Origin: Myxococcales bacterium
GTDB taxonomy: Bacteria; Myxococcota_A; Polyangia; Palsa-1104
DNA length: 11,795 nucleotides
Direction: 5' to 3'
Assembly: GCA_023248835.1 (NCBI GenBank)
Contig: JAHFDU010000094.1
Coordinates: 1 to 11,795 of the forward strand
A program made the position numbers and the translations under genes. This document shows positions 6,107-11,795 of the stretch, one piece after another. Below the pieces are notes generated by a model. That model saw nothing but the letters and a program-made list of their open reading frames with translations, ran no database searches and was not told where the DNA came from. How positions within the stretch are numbered: the stretch's first letter is position 1; every line of letters starts with the position of its first letter.

Positions 6107-7273
6107 CTATTGCTTGGCCCCGGGCTGTTTGACCAGAAAATAGGCGTACAAGCAGCCGGCCGTCATCAAGATACCAGCAGCGACGTAGGGCCAATCGATA
6201 CGAATGTGAAACAGCCACATGCCGCACAGCGGGCCGACCGCACGAGCGAGCGCGCCGAGCGATTGCGACACTCCGAGCACGCCGCCTTGATGATCGGCGT
6301 GGGCGGCACGCGAAATCAGCGACGTCAAGGACGGCGTGTTGAGCCCACTGCCCACCGCGATGGTGCCGACAGCGAAAATCAGCGCAGCGACGGTGTGCGC
6401 TTCGGCCTGCCAAAACAGTCCGACTGCCATCAGCAGCGTACCGGCCACCACCAAGCTGCGCTCTCCCAGCCGCGGCACCAGTCGACCCACCAGGCCGCCT
6501 TGCACCACAAAAATGGTGACGCCGATAAACGCGAACAACCAGCCAATTTTCTTCTCGTTGAATCCGAAGCGATCGTGCAAAAAAACCGAAAAAGTCGACT
6601 CGAGATTGGTAAACGCCAGCGTCACCAAAAAATAGAGCAACAGTGCGCGTCGTAGCGTCGGGCTCGACAAGGCGCCCATCAGCCCGCTCCAGGTCAGGGT
6701 GCGGGCACGCACGCGCAAATGCGCCGGCTGCGGCTCGAGCAGAAACACCAACGCCGAAGTCAAATTGGCCATCGAAAGCGCGCCCGCCACCCAGAACGGC
6801 AGCGTAGGGGAGTACGCCGCCAGTTGGCCGCCAACAAACGGACCAAAGACAAAGCCGAGACCGAGTGCGGCACCAAGCATGCCCATCCCGGCGGCGCGCG
6901 ATTTGTCGTCGGTGATGTCGGCCATATAGGCCTGCGCTGCAGAAACGTTGGCGCCGCACAATCCGGCGAGGCCGCGCGCCACCACCAGCCAGCCAAACGA
7001 CGGCGCCAGTGCATAGCCAAACTGCGAAATCGCCGAACCAGCGATCGAAATCAGCAGCGTCGGCCGACGGCCGGCGCGATCGGAGAGGCGGCCCAGAATC
7101 GGCGCAAAAAAGAACTGCATGATCGAATAGATCGCCATCAGCCAGCCGATCTCGGCATGCGAGGCGTGCAGCTTCGAAGCGTAGAGCGGCAAAAGCGGTA
7201 TGACGATGCCGAAGCCGAGCAGATCCAAGAACACCGTAAACAGTACGGTGTTGCGGGCGCGCCGAAAATCCAC
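6107..7273 (-). CDS. MFS drug-efflux-type transporter (TetA-like DHA1 group)
   Basis: The 388-residue product is strongly hydrophobic with about 12 predicted membrane helices. TM1 carries FLDLLGFGIVIPLLPLYA, a hallmark of the TetA-like DHA1 exporters. Motif A is GRLSDRAGRRPTLL (61-74) in the TM2-TM3 loop, an Arg sits in the motif B position (Arg100), and GAALGLGFVFGPFVGG (134-149) fits the antiporter motif C in TM5. It should be a proton-coupled exporter of small molecules from the inner membrane; the substrate cannot be named. The start is GTG at 7271-7273 and directly follows the TAA of the deacetylase upstream (7274-7276), so translation is probably coupled. It need not confer antibiotic resistance. 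Confidence 0.93.
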   Translation of the reverse strand: MDFRRARNTVLFTVFLDLLGFGIVIPLLPLYASKLHASHAEIGWLMAIYSIMQFFFAPILGRLSDRAGRRPTLLISIAGSAISQFGYALAPSFGWLVVARGLAGLCGANVSAAQAYMADITDDKSRAAGMGMLGAALGLGFVFGPFVGGQLAAYSPTLPFWVAGALSMANLTSALVFLLEPQPAHLRVRARTLTWSGLMGALSSPTLRRALLLYFLVTLAFTNLESTFSVFLHDRFGFNEKKIGWLFAFIGVTIFVVQGGLVGRLVPRLGERSLVVAGTLLMAVGLFWQAEAHTVAALIFAVGTIAVGSGLNTPSLTSLISRAAHADHQGGVLGVSQSLGALARAVGPLCGMWLFHIRIDWPYVAAGILMTAGCLYAYFLVKQPGAKQ

Positions 7274-7978
7274 TTAGGTTTGCAGCTCGCGCATCGGTAC
7301 CAGGGTGGCACTGCGCCGGCGCAGGTCAGCGATGGTCGCCTCTAACAGATCGAGCGCCGGCTCACCGGTGCGAATGCGACAGTCGAGGCGAATCCCGGTT
7401 CTGCTCATGTCGACAAATTCCCAGGGGTGAAAAAACAGGACAATCGGCGCCTCGAGCAGCGCCAGCACGGCGCGCCGAATCGGTGAGGGCGCGCGCATCG
7501 GCAGCGGCGAAATCGACGCCGGAATGCGGCGAATGCCAAAGCGCACGTCGGGCTTGATGAAATAGGATCCGCACTTGTGCCGCCCCCAAGAGGAATCGAG
7601 GGTGTAGCCGTATTCGGCGAGCAACGGTAAGTGGACTTCCGGCAGATCGAGATTGGGGGCGCGAAAAGATCGAACGTCCGAAAATTTTCGTAAGCTCTCG
7701 CTGGCGTCCTGCAGCTCTCGGCGCGCGCCCTTTTCGTCAAGCGTGCTAAAGCGTGCGTGGGTGTCGCCGTGACAGCCAAGCTCGTGCCCGTCGTCGACGA
7801 TTCGCTTGACCGCGTCGGGATAGCGACGCGCCACGTCGCCGGTGGAAAAAAAAGTCGCGCGCACCCGATTGTCGGCGAGTACCGCCAAGAGCCGCGGCAG
7901 TCCGTCGGTGATGCCGCGATAGGTGTTCAAAAACGGTGGACAGTCGTGTTCGACATCGATGGTGATGCTGGCCTGCAT
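7274..7978 (-). CDS. Cytosolic polysaccharide deacetylase family protein (DVE-type)
   Basis: The 234-residue product has no signal peptide and opens MQASITIDVEHDCPP. The motif 1 TFDDG of ordinary NodB enzymes is replaced by TIDVEHD (Asp8, Glu10), as in the deacetylases linked to exopolysaccharide/PEP-CTERM loci and in PuuE-like proteins. Other motifs are present: CHGDTH (His70, His74 as metal ligands), SFRAPNLDLP (from Ser104) and FFHPWEF (His184), the HPWE form again typical of the exopolysaccharide-linked group. The likely reaction is de-N-acetylation of a sugar or lipid-linked precursor in the cytoplasm, but a different amide substrate is possible. It abuts the MFS gene with no spacer. ATG 7976-7978 has no clear Shine-Dalgarno sequence. 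Confidence 0.9.
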   Translation of the reverse strand: MQASITIDVEHDCPPFLNTYRGITDGLPRLLAVLADNRVRATFFSTGDVARRYPDAVKRIVDDGHELGCHGDTHARFSTLDEKGARRELQDASESLRKFSDVRSFRAPNLDLPEVHLPLLAEYGYTLDSSWGRHKCGSYFIKPDVRFGIRRIPASISPLPMRAPSPIRRAVLALLEAPIVLFFHPWEFVDMSRTGIRLDCRIRTGEPALDLLEATIADLRRRSATLVPMRELQT

Positions 7979-8000
7979 AACGACGGCAGTCTACCCGATT

Positions 8001-8025
8001 GTTAACCTTTGTTCACGGGCGTTCA
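8001..8025. promoter_or_regulatory. Three helically phased direct repeats in the divergent intergenic region
   Basis: GTTAA (8001), GTTCA (8011) and GTTCA (8021) are spaced exactly 10 bp apart, one helical turn, so a protein would meet all three on the same DNA face. They lie between the deacetylase/MFS unit (minus strand) and the 8096 gene (plus strand). Relative to the sigma-54-like site at 8065-8081 they fall at about -91 to -67, a usual place for enhancer-binding protein sites. Read from the minus strand they are TGAAC, TGAAC, TTAAC. Confidence 0.45.
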
Positions 8026-8064
8026 TCCGACTAGCCAAAGCGCGCGATTTTTGCTACGTCGCGG

Positions 8065-8081
8065 TTGGCACGCGTAGTGCT
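8065..8081 (+). promoter_or_regulatory. Sigma-54-like (-24/-12) promoter element
   Basis: TTGGCACG-N4-GTGCT differs from the RpoN consensus TTGGCACG-N4-TTGCT at one base, with GG (8067-8068) and GC (8079-8080) exactly 10 bp apart. The predicted start near 8092 leaves only ~4 nt before ATG 8096 and would exclude the apparent Shine-Dalgarno AGGAAA (8085-8090). Either the transcript is effectively leaderless or the match is accidental. I see no good sigma-70 alternative for this gene. Confidence 0.4.
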
Positions 8082-8095
8082 TATAGGAAAGCGTC

Positions 8096-8599
8096 ATGAA
8101 AAAAATTCTACTTGTACTTCTGGCGGTGCTCTCTTTCACACGCCCGTCGCTGGCTCAAGAGTGCAACAGCTGTGCGGTGCCGCCGCCGCAACCACCGCAG
8201 CCACTGCCCGGCTACTACTATCAGCCGCAGCCACGCTTGGTGGTGCGCGAAGTCGAGATGCCGCGCACCGGACTGATCATCGGCGGCGCGGTGATCACTG
8301 GACTGATGGTGCTGCCCATCGCCATCGCGGCCGGCGTCAATGCCGACCCAAGGCTGCTGATTCCGGTCGTCGGTCCGATTTGGCAGGGCGCCGATCTGTA
8401 TCGCGGGCCGAGCAATTACGGCATCAGCAATGTTGGCGCCACTTTTCTGATTATCGACGCCCTCGGTCAGGCCGCCGGACTGAGCATGATCATCGCCGGT
8501 TCAGTCGCGCGCAAAAAAGTGCTGATCTACGATCGGGTCGCGATCCTGCCGGTGACTTCGACCAACTACGCCGGACTTTCGGTCAGCTTTACTTTCTAA
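8096..8599 (+). CDS. Small exported protein with two hydrophobic segments, function unknown
   Basis: The 167-residue product has a classical signal peptide (MKKILLVLLAVLSF, likely cleavage after SLA at residue 20). A short Cys-containing Pro/Tyr-rich stretch follows (~23-46, PPPQPPQPLPGYYYQPQP). Two hydrophobic segments (~58-80 and ~113-136) then flank LLIPVVGPIWQGADL. It ends LSVSFTF, alternating hydrophobic residues with a terminal Phe, reminiscent of an outer-membrane beta-strand, though the protein is too small and helical-looking to call a barrel. It probably sits in the envelope. AGGAAA (8085-8090) gives a reasonable ribosome-binding site. I do not recognise the family. It precedes the dehydrogenase gene by 22 bp but need not share its function. 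Confidence 0.85.
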   Translation: MKKILLVLLAVLSFTRPSLAQECNSCAVPPPQPPQPLPGYYYQPQPRLVVREVEMPRTGLIIGGAVITGLMVLPIAIAAGVNADPRLLIPVVGPIWQGADLYRGPSNYGISNVGATFLIIDALGQAAGLSMIIAGSVARKKVLIYDRVAILPVTSTNYAGLSVSFTF

Positions 8600-8608
8600 A
8601 TTTTACTC

Positions 8609-8614
8609 TATACT
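8609..8614 (+). promoter_or_regulatory. Candidate -10 element for a leaderless dehydrogenase transcript
   Basis: TATACT (5/6 match to TATAAT) ends 7 bp before ATG 8622, so transcription would start at or next to the start codon. No Shine-Dalgarno sequence precedes the ATG, which fits a leaderless mRNA. No good -35 hexamer is visible (position 8586-8591 reads GCTTTA), so this is tentative; the gene may instead be read through from 8096. Confidence 0.3.
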
Positions 8615-8621
8615 GCGCGCC

Positions 8622-9785
8622 ATGCCCTTTTCTGGCCTCGACTATTACAACGTAGAAGACCTTTACAGCGACGAAGAGCGCCAAGTGATGCAGACGCTGC
8701 GCCGCTTTGTCGACGACGAGATCATGCCGTCGATCGGGCGCCATTTTCGCGCTGGCACTTTCGATCCGGCCTGGCCGCGCCGCCTCGGCGAACTCGGCGC
8801 TCTCGGCGCCTCGCTCAAAGGCTACGGCTGCGCCGGTCTTTCGCCGGTAGGTTACGGACTCATCATGCAGGAGCTTGAGCGCGGCGATTCCGGCGTGCGC
8901 AGTTTTGCCTCGGTGCAAGGCTCGCTGGTGATGTATCCGATTTTTGCGTTTGGCTCGGAGGCGCAAAAAGATCGCTGGCTGCCCAAGATGGCTCGCGGCG
9001 AAGCCATCGGTTGCTTCGGTCTTTCTGAACCCGATTTTGGATCCAATCCTGCCGGCATGCGCTGCAGCGCCAAGCGAGTCGGCGACAAGTGGATCTTGAA
9101 CGGCGAAAAACGCTGGATCACGTCTGGATCGATCGCCGACGTCGCGGTGGTCTGGGCAAAAACCGAAGACAAAATCCGCGGATTTCTAGTCGAGCGCGGC
9201 GCCAAAGGATTTTCCACTCGCAACATCGAAGGCAAGTTCTCGCTGCGCGCCTCGGTCACTTCTGAATTGATTTTTGAAGATTGCGAACTGCCGCTCGACG
9301 CCGTGCTACCGGGATCGTCGGGATTGCGCTCGCCACTCGAATGTTTGTCGCAAGCGCGCTTTGGCATTTCTTTCGGTGCCATCGGTGCGGCGATGGCCTG
9401 TTACGACGAAGCGCTGAACTACACCCGCGAGCGCGCGCAGTTTGGCAAGCCTCTGGCGAGTCACCAACTGGTGCAGCAGAAACTGGTCGACATGCTGCAA
9501 GCGATCACCCAAGCGCAACTCATGGTGTGGCGTATCGGTCGCTTAAAAGAGGCCGGCCGCGCCAGGCCGCAGCAGATTTCGTTGTGTAAGCGCAACAACG
9601 TCAAAATGGCACTGAAGTGCGCGCGCACCGCCCGCGAACTGCTCGGCGCCAGCGGTATCACCGACGCTTATCAGTGCGGCCGCCACATGTGCAATCTCGA
9701 ATCGGTCTACACCTACGAGGGCACCGACCACATTCAAACCCTGATCGTTGGCCAGGACATCACCGGGATTTCGGCCTTCCAATAA
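8622..9785 (+). CDS. gcdH: Glutaryl-CoA dehydrogenase
   Basis: The 387-residue flavoenzyme should oxidise and decarboxylate glutaryl-CoA to crotonyl-CoA, the step in lysine, tryptophan and glutarate breakdown, passing electrons to ETF. The full acyl-CoA dehydrogenase fold is present: FAD-contact motifs CFGLSEPDFGSNP (131-143) and KRWITSG (163-169), and the catalytic base Glu366 in TYEGTDH. Residues that contact the glutaryl carboxylate in the human enzyme (Glu87, Arg94, Ser95, Ser98, Val99, Tyr369) appear to have counterparts here at Glu86, Arg93, Ser94, Ser97, Val98 and Tyr365. This is why I favour GcdH over a general acyl-CoA dehydrogenase. The non-decarboxylating variant cannot be excluded by reading. 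No other pathway gene is nearby. Confidence 0.92.
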   Translation: MPFSGLDYYNVEDLYSDEERQVMQTLRRFVDDEIMPSIGRHFRAGTFDPAWPRRLGELGALGASLKGYGCAGLSPVGYGLIMQELERGDSGVRSFASVQGSLVMYPIFAFGSEAQKDRWLPKMARGEAIGCFGLSEPDFGSNPAGMRCSAKRVGDKWILNGEKRWITSGSIADVAVVWAKTEDKIRGFLVERGAKGFSTRNIEGKFSLRASVTSELIFEDCELPLDAVLPGSSGLRSPLECLSQARFGISFGAIGAAMACYDEALNYTRERAQFGKPLASHQLVQQKLVDMLQAITQAQLMVWRIGRLKEAGRARPQQISLCKRNNVKMALKCARTARELLGASGITDAYQCGRHMCNLESVYTYEGTDHIQTLIVGQDITGISAFQ

Positions 9786-9787
9786 CG

Positions 9788-11263
9788 CTACTTAAACGGA
9801 TCGACTGGATTGTTGTTGATGTCGACCGGATCGGGACGCAGCGGTGGCTTCTGGTGCTCGACTGGATCGGGGCGTGGGTGTGGATGCGGCGTCGGCGACG
9901 GTCGATCGGGTGCCAAATTGAGCTGCAACTGCTTGTCGCCGTCGGCAATAAACACCGTTTCGGCCGAGTGAAAGCCCTTCTGCCGCAACTCGAGGCGATG
10001 GCCGATACTTGAGCGGCCGACCACCAACTTGAGCGGAGTGCGCCCGCTCGATTCGTTTGCGTGATCCAAAAACACATCCGCCGTCGGCACCGACTCCACC
10101 TGAATCAGCACCTCTTGCGCTTCGAGCTGTTTGACGATCGGGGTGTGCAGCTGCGTCGTCCCGGTCGGCAGTGTCACCAGCGGCTGCGGCCGTGTCGCCC
10201 GCGCGATGAACCAAGTCAATCCCAGCGCCAACACCAGTGCACCGCCAGCGGCGATGGCAATGCGCTGCCGCTTTTCGTGGCGGCGCAATCGGCCATTGGT
10301 GTAGTCGCGACGGCGGACCTGGACCTGCCCGGTGAGCGACGGCTCATCGGGAAACAGATCCTTGAGCAGCGTCACCAAATGCTCTGGTCCCCAGCCGAGA
10401 TCGTGCACCACCTGATCGAGGTCGGCCGCCATCTCAGCACAGGTGGCATAGCGATGGTCGCGATCTTTGGACAGCGCTTTCAAACAGATGCGATCAAGCT
10501 CCGGCACCACTTCGGCGTTTAACTCCGACGGCGGCACCACTTTGGCCTCGCGCACCAAAGCAATGGTCTGCATGTCACTCTGCGATTTGAACAGACGCCG
10601 CGCCGTCAATACTTCGTGCAGCATGATGCCGACGGCAAATAGATCAGCGCGGTGATCGATCTCCATGCCCTCGACCTGCTCGGGCGACATGTAGCCGAAT
10701 TTTCCTTTGAGCGTTCCGGTCTGGGTGTGCGAATCGTCGCGCTCGGCCAGCGCCTTGGCGATGCCGAAATCGAACAGTTTAATCGCACCATCGAACGCCA
10801 GCATGACGTTCGACGGACTGACGTCGCGATGAATGATGCGAAGCGGGGTACCGTCGTCGTCGGCAAGGGCGTGGGCGTACGCGAGCGCGCGGCAAACATC
10901 GCGCAGCACCAGTGCGGCGAAGCCCACCGGCGGCAGCTCGCTGCGCTCGACGTAGGTGCGCATCACCGTCGCCAGATCGCGCCCTTTGATGTATTCCATC
11001 GCCAGGTAGTACTCGCCGTCGACACTGCCGAGCTCGTAGACCTGAACGATGTTGGCCTGATTCAGACGCGCCGACAGCCTTGCCTCGGCCATGAACATTT
11101 TGACAAAATTTTCGTCCTCGGCCAGATGCGGCAGGATGCGCTTGACCACCATGGTGCGCTGAAAACCGCCCGGGCCGGGCAAGTTGGCCTTCCACACTTC
11201 GGCCATGCCGCCTCGTCCCAGGCGCTCGACCAGCTCGAACTTGCCGAAGTTCTCGCCCTCCAT
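9788..11263 (-). CDS. Membrane-anchored Hanks-type Ser/Thr protein kinase with PEGA-like C-terminal domain
   Basis: The 491-residue product has a complete N-terminal kinase domain. Visible motifs are glycine loop GRGGMAEV (16-23), ATP-binding Lys41, Glu60, catalytic loop HRDVSPSN (145-152), DFG (165-167), an activation loop with several Thr/Ser (TQTGTLKGKFG), and SPE (193-195). The usual Lys two residues after the catalytic Asp is Ser149, a variant common in myxobacterial kinases. One membrane helix (~335-354) follows, then a PEGA-like beta domain (~385-450) with TADVFLD and GRTPLKL, and a Pro-rich tail with two RPDPV copies. The sensory part would lie outside the cytoplasm. ATG 11261-11263 has GGGGGA upstream and overlaps the stop of the TPR gene as TGATG. 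A longer TTG start at 11398 is rejected. It ends 2 bp from the convergent gcdH. Confidence 0.94.
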   Translation of the reverse strand: MEGENFGKFELVERLGRGGMAEVWKANLPGPGGFQRTMVVKRILPHLAEDENFVKMFMAEARLSARLNQANIVQVYELGSVDGEYYLAMEYIKGRDLATVMRTYVERSELPPVGFAALVLRDVCRALAYAHALADDDGTPLRIIHRDVSPSNVMLAFDGAIKLFDFGIAKALAERDDSHTQTGTLKGKFGYMSPEQVEGMEIDHRADLFAVGIMLHEVLTARRLFKSQSDMQTIALVREAKVVPPSELNAEVVPELDRICLKALSKDRDHRYATCAEMAADLDQVVHDLGWGPEHLVTLLKDLFPDEPSLTGQVQVRRRDYTNGRLRRHEKRQRIAIAAGGALVLALGLTWFIARATRPQPLVTLPTGTTQLHTPIVKQLEAQEVLIQVESVPTADVFLDHANESSGRTPLKLVVGRSSIGHRLELRQKGFHSAETVFIADGDKQLQLNLAPDRPSPTPHPHPRPDPVEHQKPPLRPDPVDINNNPVDPFK

Positions 11264-11795
11264 CAGTGCATTCCCCCGCTCGACATCGGCGGCGTCGAAC
11301 TGGCACAACCAAGCGTGCCACAGTCGGGGCGGGTGCCAAAGTAGATGCCAAGCACCGCCGCGGTGATCACCACTCCCGACACCGGAATGATCCACCAATG
11401 CTGCTTCCAGAAACGGGGCTTCACTGGTACAGGTTTTGGCGGCTCGGGGGAAACCACTTCGACGGTAGTATTGCCGATGTGGCTTGAAACGCCGGCGTCG
11501 GCAATAGGCGCCGGGGTCATGTCCGGCACCGGGTCGGGCGCACCGTATTCAGGGTGCTGCAGCAGCGTGTCTATGATTTCCAAGAGAATGCGGTTCACCT
11601 GATCGCGGTAGGCATCGTCCACTGGGGCCGCCGCCAAATATTTTTCGTACATTTCTTTGGCCTTGGCGAGCCTATTCAATTTGCGATAGGCCTGCCCGAG
11701 ATTGAGCAAAAACTGCGCGCGCGGCACCATCTCATAGCCTAAGGAATATTCGGCGATCGCTTCCTGGTACTTGCCTTCGCTGTAAAGCGCCCGTC
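11263..11795 (-). CDS. TPR-containing membrane protein, N-terminus outside the window
   Basis: The frame is open to the window edge; 176 residues are visible. They begin RALYSEGKYQEAIAEYS, a TPR helix pair, followed by a second repeat (AQFLLNLGQAYRKLN ... AKEMYEKYLAAAP). Next come a Pro-rich linker (~83-126), one strongly hydrophobic helix (~133-154, WWIIPVSGVVITAAVLGIYFG) and a short Cys-containing tail rich in Ser/Pro/Met. TPRs bind other proteins, so with the kinase co-translated downstream (TGA and ATG share one base, 11263) this could be a scaffold or a kinase partner or substrate. That pairing is inference. An internal ATG at 11730 is not the start, because the TPR sequence continues upstream of it. 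Confidence 0.9.
   Translation of the reverse strand, partial: RALYSEGKYQEAIAEYSLGYEMVPRAQFLLNLGQAYRKLNRLAKAKEMYEKYLAAAPVDDAYRDQVNRILLEIIDTLLQHPEYGAPDPVPDMTPAPIADAGVSSHIGNTTVEVVSPEPPKPVPVKPRFWKQHWWIIPVSGVVITAAVLGIYFGTRPDCGTLGCASSTPPMSSGGMH

Noticed and set aside
5868..6959. Long 363-codon minus-strand frame overlapping vapC and the MFS gene
   Set aside because: It is out of frame with the MFS gene, which has clear motifs A and C and membrane helices; the frame is Arg-rich low-complexity sequence typical of a GC-rich shadow.
6107..7273. Calling the MFS gene a tetracycline resistance gene
   Set aside because: The TetA-like TM1 and motif A are shared by many exporters with other substrates; there is no repressor gene or mobile-element context.
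11261..11398. Upstream TTG start giving a 536-residue kinase
   Set aside because: It would overlap the TPR gene by over 130 bp and add sequence with no kinase similarity; ATG 11263 has a ribosome-binding site and sits right before the glycine loop region.

Overview
The window is GC-rich coding DNA, densely packed, with several features that recur in Myxococcota (former Deltaproteobacteria). These are a Hanks-type kinase with an HRDVSPSN catalytic loop, a membrane anchor and a PEGA-like tail next to a TPR membrane protein, a deacetylase with myxobacterial-style CGT...DCGRC repeats, and a Gly-rich collagen-like lipoprotein. The assignment to that phylum is inference; no rRNA or tRNA gene is present to confirm it.

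Layout. Bases 1-168 hold the 3' end of an unrecognised gene. Next is selB (200-2182), the selenocysteine elongation factor, whose last ~18 residues are encoded by an interspersed repeat. A predicted lipoprotein with collagen-like Gly-rich tracts starts 1 bp after it (2184-4061). A non-coding gap with nested inverted repeats follows, then a NodB-type polysaccharide deacetylase lipoprotein with Cys-rich repeats (4214-5380). A VapBC-type toxin-antitoxin pair (5482-6104) comes next; its 59-residue antitoxin is easily missed. On the minus strand lie a cytosolic deacetylase and an MFS exporter that abut with no gap (7978 down to 6107). A divergent promoter region with helically phased repeats and a sigma-54-like site precedes a small exported membrane protein (8096-8599). 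Then come a glutaryl-CoA dehydrogenase (8622-9785) and, convergent to it, the kinase (11263-9788) and the TPR protein (partial, 11795-11263).

How the genes fit together. This looks like ordinary chromosomal mosaic rather than one dedicated system. Plausible functional units are vapB-vapC, deacetylase-MFS (stop and start codons touching), and TPR protein-kinase (TGATG overlap). The two lipoproteins at 2184 and 4214 share nearly the same 13-residue signal peptide and may act together at the envelope, but that is only inference. The signals most worth a second look are the repeat grafted onto the end of selB, the phased repeats with the sigma-54-like element near 8000-8081, the Cys-repeat deacetylase, and the alternative hairpins at 4074-4128. 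I found no CRISPR array, IS element, tRNA or rRNA.
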